From Davidsoniella eucalypti (Eukaryota; Ascomycota; Sordariomycetes; Microascales; Ceratocystidaceae), in the NCBI GenBank assembly GCA_004009845.1, contig RMBW01000072.1, forward strand, positions 62,001 through 126,000: a DNA stretch of 64,000 nt. Direction: 5' to 3'. A program made the position numbers and the translations under genes. Positions 46,371 to 59,200 of this stretch are shown one piece after another (within the stretch, counting starts at the first letter, position 1; each line of letters begins with the position of its first letter). The notes beneath the pieces are model-generated. The model searched no databases, was not told where the DNA came from, and saw only the letters and a list, made by a program, of their open reading frames with translations.

Positions 46371-48930
46371 AGATAGCTATAGATATTAATGCGACGGCAT
46401 CTTTCGGTTGCATCTTTTCTCTCCTTCGTTTCGTCCTTCCTACACGCTATACCGTACCCCGACCGTACCCGGACCGAGCCGCACAAGACATTGCTAAGTT
46501 ATCACGAATGTCGACACGGCTGGTTTGAAGCGGATTGACTCATTGTCATACATCCATACGACAAAGCACCGCTGATTCACACGATACCCCCCTCCTACCT
46601 CTCAAATACAACCACACTCAAACCAACTGCCCATATGCTAGTACATATCTCTGGCCTACGTTGTCTTTTATCTTTCGCGTTTCTTTTTTTTTTTTGCTTC
46701 GTCGGAGTCACTACTGCCAACAAAGCAGCTTTTACCAGAATGTCCGCATCCTTGATAGCACACGGGCGAATAGAAATATAGCCTAGGAAACAAAATCATA
46801 ACCGATATTGGTCTCAACTTGGACACCAAATCTCTAGGTAGCCGAGAAATTCAGATATGTCGCTAATATGTTTGAACATGCCTAATTTCATCCAGTCAAC
46901 TAGTTAACTTCGGCTTAGGATAGATCCCCAAATGGCATTAACTTGGTGGTCTTTATATGTTGTGAAGCTGGGAGGGGGCTAGCTGGCTGGAAGATATTAT
47001 ATTTCCAGGCATCCAATCTGCTTTTTGTTGCTATTCCAATTTTTGTTTTTGGTTTTATTGTGTTTTTTAATGGTTCTTCTATCTGTTTTTTTTCGTACTA
47101 TCTTAAGCATTTCACACATCGCACCTGTTTGTCGACACCAACAACAATTATCTTTATTATCTCTGCATTTACTATTACAATGTATAATGACTAGCTCTTA
47201 TCTGCAGTTACTATTGTCCAATATACAGCTACTATGCACAAAACATTCTCAAGATCCAAGATTTATACTAAAAGAGCCCTAATCAGTCATTATCACATAG
47301 GATCACAATCATATCTGTCCAACGACTGTAAAATATCTGTTTGGGAGTTGGATGGGAAGAAATTACAATTTGTAGTATACCTGTCATGTATTATCTTGTG
47401 TGGTGTGAGTGGGCATTCTAGAAGGCCTCACTAGGTATTATTCGTTTAGGATATTGGGACACTGGATGCTCGTTTGTATCATTTCGTAGGCTTGATACAT
47501 GAACTTTACTCAAGCCGTACATTACAGATCGCAAATTGATACTAGAATCATGGCCTTTTATTGGCTTTTACGGTGTGGTCTCTCATCCTAATATAGCTCT
47601 TTTCTTTGGTTCCGAGATATCTCTGTCTGGCAAGTATTATCTATAATTATGAGGTATGGGTGGTATAATTTGTCGTTCGTTGTAAGAATGTGTCGATGAT
47701 AAAGATGGTTGACTGGTTTACATAATCTGGATTGAGGGTTACAAGTATATAACCCTAGCCCATAGTTATGAAAATGATAAGTTCAAGCATGTGAAATTAT
47801 CCTAGCAAAAAAGTGGTTAAGAATGAACGATTACGGGAAGGCGGTCAGTCTATCAGTTGGATTGAGGGGCACTAGTTTTGGTCACAAAGTAGCAATGGAA
47901 TGGATGAAGTAGTGACTGACAATATCCTGCAACGGACGGTTCAAGTGATTGTCCTAAGAGAAAAGAAATTCTACCTCTTTTTCTGTTTTTGAACTTATTC
48001 GCTAAAGGTCTGTTTGTTTTCTTTCACCGCTTGTTAATGACACAAAAATAAGAGTTTGGAATCAATCATTATTGAGTTGTCTAGGAACAAAACTTGCCAT
48101 CCCTTTCCTCTCATCGGAACGAAAAAAAGAATGGCCATAGCCTATCATGACGTCTGATGGGCTGTGTTAAGCTTCCCGGCCTGACCAATATTAAGTGTTC
48201 AAAAAGACTGAGATCCGGAGGTTTGTAGTGGCGGACTAGCGAGTAAGACAGTAGGCGAGAATCACAAGTATTGAACTTAGCAGGCAGCAGATTGGATCTA
48301 CAGCAGTGACCGGGTGTACGTATAGTGGTAGTATCAGGAAGTGTGAGAATGGCGGCTGATAAATAACTAACTGGCTAATGCATGTATGGTATCATTGTAA
48401 GAGAAGAGTATGTGATGTCAACCAATCCAATATTTTTCTTCTTGATCCAACGGAATAATGATCTGCTGAGTGAGCTAAGGACCAAGATGCAAAGGTGTGA
48501 ATTGAGCATGTCATAAGTGGAAAGAGAATCTAGCGGAACATGGAAAAATAATGATTGTTGGTGAATATTGTATACGTTTGACGCTTGACACGTCAACAAA
48601 CTGGAATTTGAAGTTTACAATACAGCATTAGAGGTATTACATAGTTCATATATGTACTTAGTTATACACAGATATTAATACCAACTAGCCTGCTATAGAG
48701 TAATACCTCTAATTCTCCCAGGGAACAGCTCAAGGCTAGGGGATACAAGACAGACAGCAGGAAAACTATAAGAGACATTTGGGGTTTATTGTTGATGCCC
48801 AACTTGGCGCTTAAAGAGACATGTAGTAGAGAGAACGGGGGTATCAGGCATAAAAAGTAGCATAGAAGAAGTATCCGGTACGTATGCATTTGATGTGTTA
48901 AGGTGTGTAAGTGCACAAGCTTCCCTTTCC

Positions 48931-48960
<30 letters not shown>
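48931..48960. repeat. (AAG)10 microsatellite
   Basis: Ten perfect AAG units in a row. No convincing gene includes it. Confidence 0.9.
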
Positions 48961-48961
<1 letters not shown>

Positions 48962-51900
48962 TTCCACAACTTTTCTTATTTCTTACTTTGCCGAGCTTTA
49001 TCTCTAGAATTCCTTTGGTGAGACGTCATATTGTATGGATTTCTTATCATATACTAAGGTACTAGTACTAGCAGCGATATCTGTACATACATTAGCTAGA
49101 TATCTATGCTTCATAAAAAGACAGACTATATGCATAGATAGCTGCATTTTAGTGGACTTGGCTCGTCTGACCTTTCCTAAGACGGCAATTCCGTGAAAGA
49201 TCATCAAGCAAAATAAAAGAGAAGAGAGACAGGATGTTGGAAACGAGGCGGCGGCTTCATGTGTTGATAGATACATGATAATCTCATAGTGTAACTGGGA
49301 GCAACAGTAGCAGTTGCAGCAATACTACATGCAAGGACGTTATTTTCTCAGTGATACTTTTGCTTCTCGCCAGTGGTGCCGTATTCCTAATGGACTAAGC
49401 GGGAAAAAAAAGAAAAGAGGCAAGAGAAACGGCCCTTGATTTTTTTTTTTCCTTGTTGCAGTTGCATCTCGTGCCACAGACCTGATTGTGGCCTACTAAT
49501 CTATGAGGGGAAGATCGAAGGCAAAAAAGAAACAACCAGACCACATGTCTTAGTAGGTAGACCTGCCCTTGTGGCTAGTTTCACTGTTTTGTGATATGTG
49601 TTGATGCCCAATGTTGGCTAATACGCCTAGACCCAGCCGGCCACAGCCGTTGCCACTAACACTGCAACAGATTAATAGAGACCTATTATGCCCGAAGGGA
49701 AAAAAAGAACAATTAAGCCGCAGCCAAGAAATACGCGGGTGGCATGGAATCATAGACACGGCTCTTTCTCATGTATATTGATTGGGCTGGCTGTGGGTTG
49801 CGTGTTGATATGTGCACAGTGGACACTCTGTACTTGCATATATATATCGAATACCAGAAAAAAAACTAGCTTTGAAAAACAGAATAAAGTACACAAGGTG
49901 CAGACAGGGCTGGCTAAACGAAGGCAGAAAATCACGCTCGCCTAAGAATGATGGTGTCAGGTCAGAACTGCAGGTGCGAATGCGAGTATACAACTACAAC
50001 TGCTATGCAGATGTATATAGCACAACAGTATAGCATATGGGCTTAGACACATTTTGAATCTGTCTCTCGCAGAATATATCACTTGAGAAGTCCGTCGTTG
50101 TCCGAGACGGACTGTAGTTTGTGTTTGCGTTTTTTGTGCTATGTCTTCTGTTGGCCTGTGATACTGCGAAAGGTGCTTCACGTCGTGAATAGAGATGGCT
50201 AGAGTCCCATCGTATATGTATGACATGATATAAAGCGTTGTATAGCATTATTATATAGGTATATAGTGGCCTATGCTGCCGCAATTGTGCCTGTATACAA
50301 GTCTTGTTTGCACAAGTTGCTGATCATGTCACCCGAGCACGCACAAACTCGAAACTAACGAGGCAGGTCCGTCGATGTTGCCGACACAAGTTGGTATAAG
50401 AACTGATAATGAAAGATAGTACAACTATACAGACGAGATGAGTATAGCTTCCATTTTTTTTCTTATTTTTTTCTCTTTTCTTTTTCTGCTGAATATCAGG
50501 AAGCTCCCCTGATAGCGGGGGAACGGCCCAATCAGAGTCAGTGCGCAGCAGAACTAAGAAACGGGCAATTGCAGAACTTGCGGATCGACCTGTGGATCGC
50601 GAGCTTTGGAACGAGGCGAAAATAGGTGACCTAAAGGGTGACCCAAGAAGCAATTGCAGTGTTTGTGGACTAATAGGACGGATATAGAACAACGGAGTGT
50701 TTGTCACACTGTGGTGCCAAATTGGACAATGGACTACACATGTATGTAGATAGTTTTGGTGTAAACAAGATTTCAAGCCTGATGGAACAAGATACAAAAC
50801 GCACCTATTTCTGGTTCCCTGATGCCAAAAATGGAAGATGGGGGACCCTTGTTCGGCATTAGGCCTCTATCGACTAGAAACTTAGCGCATAGACATTATA
50901 TATGTATATGAAAGGCCAAAACGATCGGTTGCTTCCTGGAGACAAATCCTGTTTGGTATTCCAGTCATTGTCATTCTTATTATGGAATAGCGAAGACGGG
51001 CTTATTTTTTGCCCCGCCCCCGAAGAAGTTCTACGAGCGAGAGGCGGCAATGGCCACGAGAAGAAATACAAACACAGCACATCGCTAGCAATAAATATAA
51101 CACGGGCAGGCAGAAACGGCAGCGTCTGACAACTCAGACCGTCTCAGTCTCATATGTTGTGTGTCGTGTTGTCGTGTACTGTGTGTCGTCAAGTTCGGTC
51201 CGTCCAGCCATTCATGCCGAGTACTTTGTGAGCTGGCCAAAGGTGGTATGTGGAAGCTCACCCAGCTCTTCAGCTTTGGGAAGTAGTAGAAGCGGTGATA
51301 TACATACATACAGACCTACAGATATGTGCAGATATCGATGATAGTGGGCTTACGGCGGCTAGAGAGGCTAGTAAAAGCTATAGTGGTATAGCGAGCCTAG
51401 AACTTGAGTGCTCGAGATATCTGAACAGTTTATGATACTTGTTACTTTGTCCTACTAGTTCTATATATTCCGTTCTGGTAAGTCTTTGGATCGGCTCCCT
51501 GTCTCCTGCTTCTGAAGGAATTGCGAGAGTGTGTTTTGTTGACTATATCTGTCCTGATTATTGTATGTTTCTTTTTTGTTTTGCTGCTATCAGAGGTTTT
51601 TGAATTCATATCTGTCTTTTTCGTCTACTTAGGACAGGCTTGAGTTACCAATAGATTATCTTCTGTCTTTGTGCAGGGCCTGTTTCTTGGTCCGCTGGGG
51701 TGTTATTTTTCCGGTGGGATAACTCACTGGGGTTAATTTTCTATCTTCTAGCTTATTCAGCCATGCTTTAGAGCCTCACTCAGACAGGTCAAATCTTGAT
51801 TAAATCTATGTTTTTTTTCTCGAGCCGCACATTAGAAAAGAATAAGTCAAATGCATAAATTGATAAAGGAAGGGAGGGGAAGGAGCCTCAGAAAAGAAAC

Positions 51901-52002
51901 GAGAAAATCTCTTTTTTTTTTTTCTTTTTTTTTTCTTGCCCACCAAAAATACAGACGTGGAGACAAAACTTCCACAGTTTTGCTGTTGTGCACGGGAAGA
52001 AA

Positions 52003-52269
52003 ATGAAAAGATTTCTACGGTGCATTTTCGGACTTGTTCAGTGTGCCTCGCGATATCTTGGTGATGTTCCTTTTGTGCCTATATCAGCTATTCTCGTGAT
52101 ATATGCCGTTTATACGACTTCCATCTTGGAATTTCAGTTACTATATGTGGAAATACAAAATCTGTCTTACAGATATACAAGATACATCCAAGGGGGAATA
52201 ATTCTGAGGCTTCTGTGTCTCTGCCAAGGTCTTAGACAACTTATATCTTACTGGCTCTACCCAAAGTAA
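52003..52269 (+). CDS. possible small hydrophobic protein, doubtful
   Basis: An ATG-started frame of 88 codons begins MKRFLRCIFGLVQC and contains a hydrophobic stretch (FVPISAILVIYAVYTTSIL) that would make one membrane segment. Nothing similar is recognised, the frame stands alone in a gene-free region, and its base composition is not clearly different from the flanks. Chance is a good explanation, so it is listed at low confidence only. Confidence 0.18.
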   Translation: MKRFLRCIFGLVQCASRYLGDVPFVPISAILVIYAVYTTSILEFQLLYVEIQNLSYRYTRYIQGGIILRLLCLCQGLRQLISYWLYPK

Positions 52270-52639
52270 AGAGCTTTACAATGTTCTTGTACTGCCGAAC
52301 TAGTCACTACTATCTACCCATAGCTTACAGAATACTGACGTTCATTGCTGACTTTGATGACATGGTGTGGCGTATAGCATCAAGGTGATATCGACTACAA
52401 GCTACATGGGTAGAGAGATCAAATGCTATCCTAGAGCTCTGTATTTGCATCGAACAGCACCTAGGCCCACTGTAGGAAGCTGGATACTAGGACAGTGAGC
52501 AGCATGACGACTTGACTTCTTGAGTTACTTGTATCTTTTCTGATTTTTACCGTGCCTACCAAAATCTTAGACGTAGAAAACAACCCCCGGCGCAACTTTC
52601 TCTTACTACCTACATAATAGCAGTATAGAAAAAGTAACA

Positions 52640-53262
52640 CACCACAGATATATTTCTATATCTAGGATTTTACTGCTTGCTTTTTCTTTCTTTCTTCTCT
52701 CCCTCTCTTTCCTTTTTCTCCCATTCTCCTGCTAGTTTTCCATTTGCTTTAGTTTGCTACTTGCATTTTTTTACGGCTGTTCATGTTTCTTGATCTTTCG
52801 TTTCTTTTCTGTTATCGTCTTTTACTTTTGATCGGATTTGTATCCTAGAAATCCACCAAGAAAACAGACTCTCTTTCCCATCCACACCTTCAAACCAAAA
52901 ATCACCTTGATACCCCCTCTCTCTTATCTTCCGTTGCAACGACTTGGTACAATACTATCGCTGGCTACTCTTTCTTTACACCTAGCCTTACTCTCTGTTC
53001 GAGAAATAACCGCCCCAAAAAATCCCTTCCTCGCCCCGAAGCTTATACCGTAAACCATCTCATACGATCTTGCTATCAGAGACCTTGTCTTGGCAGACTT
53101 CCATTCGTTAGCTAGTTGCAGCTTCGGCTTTAAAGCTACTATATTGATAGAGCCTGAGACCCAAGTCTGCCCTAGATATACTACGTGGAAACATCGCAAT
53201 AGCCTCTCCTTGCTAGAGAATCTCGCAACTACAAGGCCTTTGGCCATCTGCAGCCCCTCACC
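52640..53262 (+). promoter_or_regulatory. CT-rich promoter and leader of the giant acidic gene
   Basis: A pyrimidine-rich plus-strand stretch (TTTCTTTCTTTCTTCTCTCCCTC and similar) begins near 52,675. It grades into a mixed leader ending in CCTCACCATGG, a strong start-codon context. Short frames in it are not supported. This is the third gene here with such a leader. Confidence 0.5.
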
Positions 53263-56200
53263 ATGGAGTCTCCTAATGAAAATATCGACAGCAATGTCGC
53301 AACGGAAAACACCGATACCGCTACTCAGATCACTGAGTACTCCGAGATTCAGTCCGGTCCGTTAGAGAACCTGAAGTTGGTCGACGAGAAACAACATGAT
53401 CTGCCTTCTGGTATGTCGTTGCGCAAACCCTAACCCTATTTGCTTTGGACGACAGAACACTAATATCGTACTTTCTAGTTGAGCCTATCACAATCGAAGA
53501 CACCTTGTCAACGCCTCAAACGAACGAATCTACCTCGACCACATATGAATCTGTAGCTGTTGAAGAAACCGACCACAGCCAGGCTACAGAGCCTGCTTCT
53601 ATTGAAGACCAGAAGATCGAGCCGTCGCAGGAAAATACCGATTCTGACGCCGCTGGGACGCCTCTCGTAGAACAGAAACCAGAGGCTGAATCATCTGAGT
53701 CAACCGAGTCCGCACAAGAAGCTATTGCCACCACCACAGAATCTGCCACAGAGTCTACAGCGGTCGCACCATCTGAGTCCGCTACCACAGAAGTATCCTC
53801 TGTCGAAACTCCTGCAGTAAACGAAGCTTCTGGTTCCGACAAGCCTACTGAAGAAAATTCTGAGAGCACGCCCATAGCCGAAACCCAAGGCGAGATAGCC
53901 GAGCCTGTCGTTGGAGAGGGCTCTAACCAAAATGAGCCCGAGGCTGCCACACAAGATGTAGCCAAAGATCCTGAGGCCGCCCAATCGACAGAACAGCCTT
54001 CTACCGAGTCCACTGAAAACAATCCGGTTGAGGTGTCGACTGAGGCTCAAGAGACCTCTACCGAGCCTTCTACTGAAACCTCCACTGAAGCTCCTACTGA
54101 GGCTACTGACACTGACACTCCCACTGTAGCCTCTACTGAGGCTGTTGTCGAGACTCCCGTTGAAGCTGTCACCCAGGCCACCGCCGAAGTCTCCGAGGCT
54201 GAGAACCCGGCTGATGCCACACAAGCTTCCACTGAGGCCCAACCTGAAGTAACTCCCACTCAAGATACTCCTGCCTCTGAAGAAGCTGCACCTGCGCCCT
54301 CAGCAGAGTCTCACCCCGAGGTTTCCCAGAACGAAGAGACCTCTGAGCAAGGTACCCCAAACACTGAACAGACTGTTGAGGGTGAACCTACTCAAGCTTT
54401 AGAAAATGTCTCGGAGGTCCACCAGGAGTCTCCAGCTTCCGAAGAAGTACCTGCCTCTGAGACTCCCGCTCCTGAAGAGCCACTAGAGGCCGACAAGTCA
54501 CCTTCTGACGAGGGTGTTGTTGCATCTGAACAGACTCCCGCCACTGAAGATTCACCAGCAACTGAGGAGGTCCCTATATCTTCAGAGACCAACGCTTCTC
54601 TCGAGACTTCCACTTCCGAAGAGTCACATGCCCATGAAGCATCACCAGAAACCGAGGAGACTCCTGTTTCTCAAGAGACTCCATCTCCTGAAGATACTGC
54701 TTCGACTGAAGAGCCATGTACAGCTGTGGAGACTCCTGCTTCCGAAGAGACTCCTGCTTCTGAAGAAACTCCATCTTCTGAAGATATTGCTTCGACTGAA
54801 GAGCCATCTACAGCTGTGGAGACTCCTGCTTCCGAAGAGGCTCCTGCTTCCGAAGAGACTCCTGCTTCTGAAGAGGCTCCTGCTTCTGAAGAGGCTCCTG
54901 CTTCTGAAGAAACTCCATCTTCTGAAGATATTGCTTCGACCGAAGAGCCATCTACAGTTGTGGAGACTCCTGCTTCCGAAGAGACTCCTGCTTCTGAAGA
55001 GATTGCTCACATTGAAGAGACCTCTGCCCACGAGGAAAGTCCTACCACCGAAGAGACTCCTGCACCTGACGAGGCACCTTCTGGTGAAGACATTGCCATA
55101 CAGGAAGCACATGTTCTTGAGGAAGCCTCTCCATCCGAGGAGGCTACGTCAACAGAAGAACCTTCTGCTCTCCCACACGAAGAAACCCAGAATCAAGAGT
55201 CTGTCTTTGAGCCTACCACCGAGGCCCCCAAAGATGATGCCGTTTCTAGTGGTGAAATTCCCCAGGAGGCTGAGGATACCACCGAGCCTCTCACCGAAGA
55301 GGCTACGCCCGTAACTGAGGAGACTGTGGCTGAAGTCGAGGCTGCGGCTGAAGTCGAGGCTGCGGCTGAGGCTACCCAAGAGCCTATGTCTGAAAATGTT
55401 ACCCCAGAAGTTGCTGAAAACGTAGACTCTACTGAGACTGCTGAAGCTCCTGAGAACAACGATGCGATGGTATCGGAAGAAGTCACTATTTCCTCTACCG
55501 AGGAGGCTCTTCCTGCCACTGAAGAGACTGCTACCCCTCCTTCCGAAGAACCTTCTGCACCTACAGAAGATACTCCTGCTCTCGATACCCCGCCTACCGA
55601 GGAGACTGTTGCCGTACCAGAGACAGAGTCTAGCGCCGTGGAACCTTCAGAAGAGAAACCTCCTGTCTCTGAAGACGCTATCGAAGTCCCTGAGACCACC
55701 GCTGAACTAGAGAACCTCGACAAGGAAATATCCGAGGAGGCTGCTGGTACTACAGACCAAGCTTCTGGCGAGACTTCGGATGAGGCTGCCGCTGATGTAT
55801 CTGACGTCCCAGCTCAAGTTGAAGGTGAAGCTACTCAGGAGGTTTCCGTCAGCGCCCCCGAAGAGGTTGATGCCGAAGCTCAAGTTGATCCTTCCTCTGA
55901 TGTCAATGCTGCTGAAGTCGAAGTTCCTGTCGAGGCTGAGGCTTCTGCAGAGTCGGAGACTCCTGTCGATGCCGAGTCCCTTGCTGTTGTTGAAGCGGCA
56001 GTAGAGCCCGAGGTCATCGCTGAAACCGAAGCACCTGCTGAGACCGAGGCCTCCAGCACTGATGCTCCTACAGAAACCGACACCGGAGTTTCCCCGGAAC
56101 CCGAAGCTCTTGACGAGACTGAAGCGACTGTGGAGACTGAGAAGATCGATGACTCGACCGCACAGACCGAGGCCGAGCCTAGCATTGAGACTGAAGTCGA

Positions 56201-59200
56201 GGGAGCTACTGAGTCGCAACCTGCTACTGAAATTGCCACTGAATCTATTGAAGATACACCGGCTGCCGAGTCTCTAGAGGATAAGGCCCCAGAAGTAGAG
56301 GTTGCCTCTGACGAACAGCCACAAGAGTCTACGGAAACAGCAGTTGATGCTCCGGTTGAAGTCTCTGAGATTCCTGTCGAAACATCCGAGGAACCTTCCG
56401 TTGAGGCTTCTGAGCAAGCCCTTGTCGAGTCATCCGAGGAGGTCAATGAGGTTCCCGTCGAGGCTTCCGTGGAGACTCTGGTTGAGGCCTCTGAGCAAGC
56501 TCCCATTGAGTCATCTGAGGAGGCTACGGAAGTTGCCCCCGTAGACACCGCTGAGGCCCAGGTCGAATCTACCGAGGAAGTTGTCGAGTCTTTGGCCGAG
56601 TCTACTGATTCTGCTGCTGAGCCTGCTTCTGAGCCTGCTTCTGATATCACTGAGGAGGCCAATGCTAACTCCAATGTTGAAGTCGAAGCTCCCAGCGAGA
56701 CCCTTATTTCCTCCGAGCAAACTGAAGAGCCTGTCTCTGTAGAGGCTACCGAAGCCGAGGAAACCAAGCCCACTGATGCTCCCGAATCGACATCTGTGGA
56801 GGAGATCCTAGAAGCTGAAGCTCCCGCTGATGCTAGTGTGGCCGAGACCGAAGAGCCTACACAAGAGGAGGCAGCTATCGTCTCCGAAGATGTTGCCGAG
56901 CCACTCGAGTCGACTGAGACTGCTGGTGAAGTTACTGAGACTGAGCAACAGCCACAAGTTGATGAGGCTTCTCCTGAAACCGATCCCGTCGAGACTGTCG
57001 AAGCAAAGGAAGTTTCTCAGGAGGCTTCCGAGGCTATTGATCATGCTGAAGCTACTGCCGACATCGCTGTTGAAGCAGAGCCTGCCACTGCTGAGACTGA
57101 GCCTGTAGTTGAGGCTACCGAAGGGCTAGACCAGACTTCCGCTGAGAACCAAGAAGTTGCTGCAATTGAGCAGGCGGCCGAAACTGCCGAGTCTGCTGAG
57201 TCTGAGGCTGCCGAAGATACCATCTTGTCACAGCCCACTTCCGAAGATAGCGACATTACTGCCGAAGCTGGCGTTGAAACCCCTGCCGAATCTGAAGCTT
57301 CGCTTCAACAGGCAACTGAGACTGAGACTGAGATCAAGGCTGTAGTAGAGGGGGCTGCCGAAGAGTTGGCTACCGAAGCCCCTACGGAGGTTGCTGCCGT
57401 CGAGACCTCGGAATCTACCGAGGAAGCTGATAATGATGCTACTGTAGAAGAGGCTGTCTCCGAGGAACCTGCCATTATCGTCACTGACACAACCGATTCT
57501 ACAGACGAAAACAACGAGCCCCCTGCCGAAGCGCCTACTGAGTCCCTCGAGGTTACCGAAGACGCTCTCGAGGCCCCTGACGTCAAACATCTTGATATCC
57601 CTACATCTGATGATATTGGCGTCGCTCCATCTGAGGTCACCTCGGAGCTCTCTGCTGTCCACGAGGATGAACTTGCTAATATCGTGAATGGAGCTTTGGC
57701 CGACTCATATGGAGTGTCTTCTGAAGTGACACATGCCTCTGATGCTGCGACTGAAGTTGGACATTCTGTTGTTTCTGGAGATGTTGAGTCTTCTGTTCAA
57801 GTTGAAGAAGCTCTAGATCAAACATCTAGTGAGGTTCAAGAGCGCTCCATCGACGAAGCTTCTCCTACTATTGATGAACAGCCCTCTGAGGCGGATGTTG
57901 CTGCTAGCGAAGAGGCTGCGGCCGTTGAGCCTGAAACAGTCCAGGAGGAGTCCGTTGAGGTCGGAGAGGCTTCTACTAGTGATGTTGCTGGAGATACCGA
58001 GGATCAAGGTTCCGCTCTTGAGCAAGAATCTGCCGAGCTTGCTGTGGCCCCCGAATCTGAAGTTTCCGAAGCTACTGAAGAGGCCCGGTCTACTGTGGAG
58101 GTAGCTGAAGCTGTCTCTGAGGAGGCCGTGGAAGCTGCTACTACACAGGAAGCTGCCGATGTCGAGCCAGTTCCAGCTACTGAAAGCGACGTCTCTGTCG
58201 AAAGTGCTGAAGCCGAGCCTGTAGCTACGGAGGAGTCATCCCCTGAGGCTGCCGAAGCTAATGCTAGCTTTGAAGTTGAGAGCCTTGAGCCTGAGGCTAA
58301 CAGCGCTGTCCCGGAAGAGGCTGAGATTGAGCAATCTCGTGAGATCGTAAGTGAGGCCGAGGAACAACAAGCTTCAGCCGCCGAAGCTGTTGTGGCCGAG
58401 GAGGAAGCGCCCAAGGAGGCTGCCCAAGAAGGTGAGAACGAACCCGCCCCCAGCCAGGAAGTTGAAGTTGCTGTTGAAGAAGAGAGTGCTGCCAATGTTT
58501 TTGCTACTATTGTTGAACCTACTGTGGAGGGAGATGCTGGCCATGTCGACCAGCAGAACGAGGAAACCCTTGTTCAGAAGGAGAATGTCGAGATCGAAAC
58601 CCTCGAGGAGGAAGTGAAGGAAAATGAGGCCCAGCCTGCCGAGCCAGTTGAGGAAGCCACAGCTGAGTCTGCGCCTCCAGACATCGTTTCTGAAGTGAAA
58701 GGAGCTCCGTTGGATCAAACTGGTGAGTCAAACATCAACAAAGACCCCTTCGACTAGATATACGGTCACGATTTAAGGAAAAGAAAGTTGCTAATTACAT
58801 AAACAGATCTGCCCCTCACTGCCAATGACGAGATCTCTGTGGCTCAAGATGAAGAGGCCATCTCCGAAGCAGTTCTAGATGTAGCCAAGCCATCAGTCGA
58901 GGATGGCTCTATCGAAGTCTCCAAGGGACTCGAGATCAGCAGCCCCGACGCCGTGTCCCAGAAGGCTGCCGAGATCTCTTCAATCTCTGATATCATGTCG
59001 TCTGAGTTCGTGTCTGCGCCCCTCGACACTCATTCTCTCCAAATCCAGACTTACAGCTTGACACGCCACGCCTTCATGGGCCACAAGAAGACATACAGCG
59101 AGCTTACCGATGCTCAGGATCTATTCTCGCCTACCGATGAGCGGGAGACGTCGTTTGCCTCACCGGCGACCACGGCCTCAATGCCATCGATGGACGAGAA

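Larger units (their letters stand above)
46371..52640. other. gene-free AT-rich intergenic region
   Basis: Over 6 kb without a supportable gene, apart from a weak small frame near 52.0 kb listed separately. Features are an (AAG)10 microsatellite at 48,931-48,960, teloboxes near 47,738 and 47,752, and long T runs near 49,440 and 51,910-51,935. No transposon protein or tRNA was recognised. Confidence 0.5.

Noticed and set aside
50324..50797. 157-codon minus-strand frame
   Set aside because: The translation includes a lysine run from a T tract and has no conserved pattern; chance frame in AT-rich DNA.
53425..53438. Telomerase RNA template candidate (CCCTAACCCTA)
   Set aside because: It lies in a 68-base coding-gene intron with no room for a telomerase RNA; a telobox is the simpler reading.
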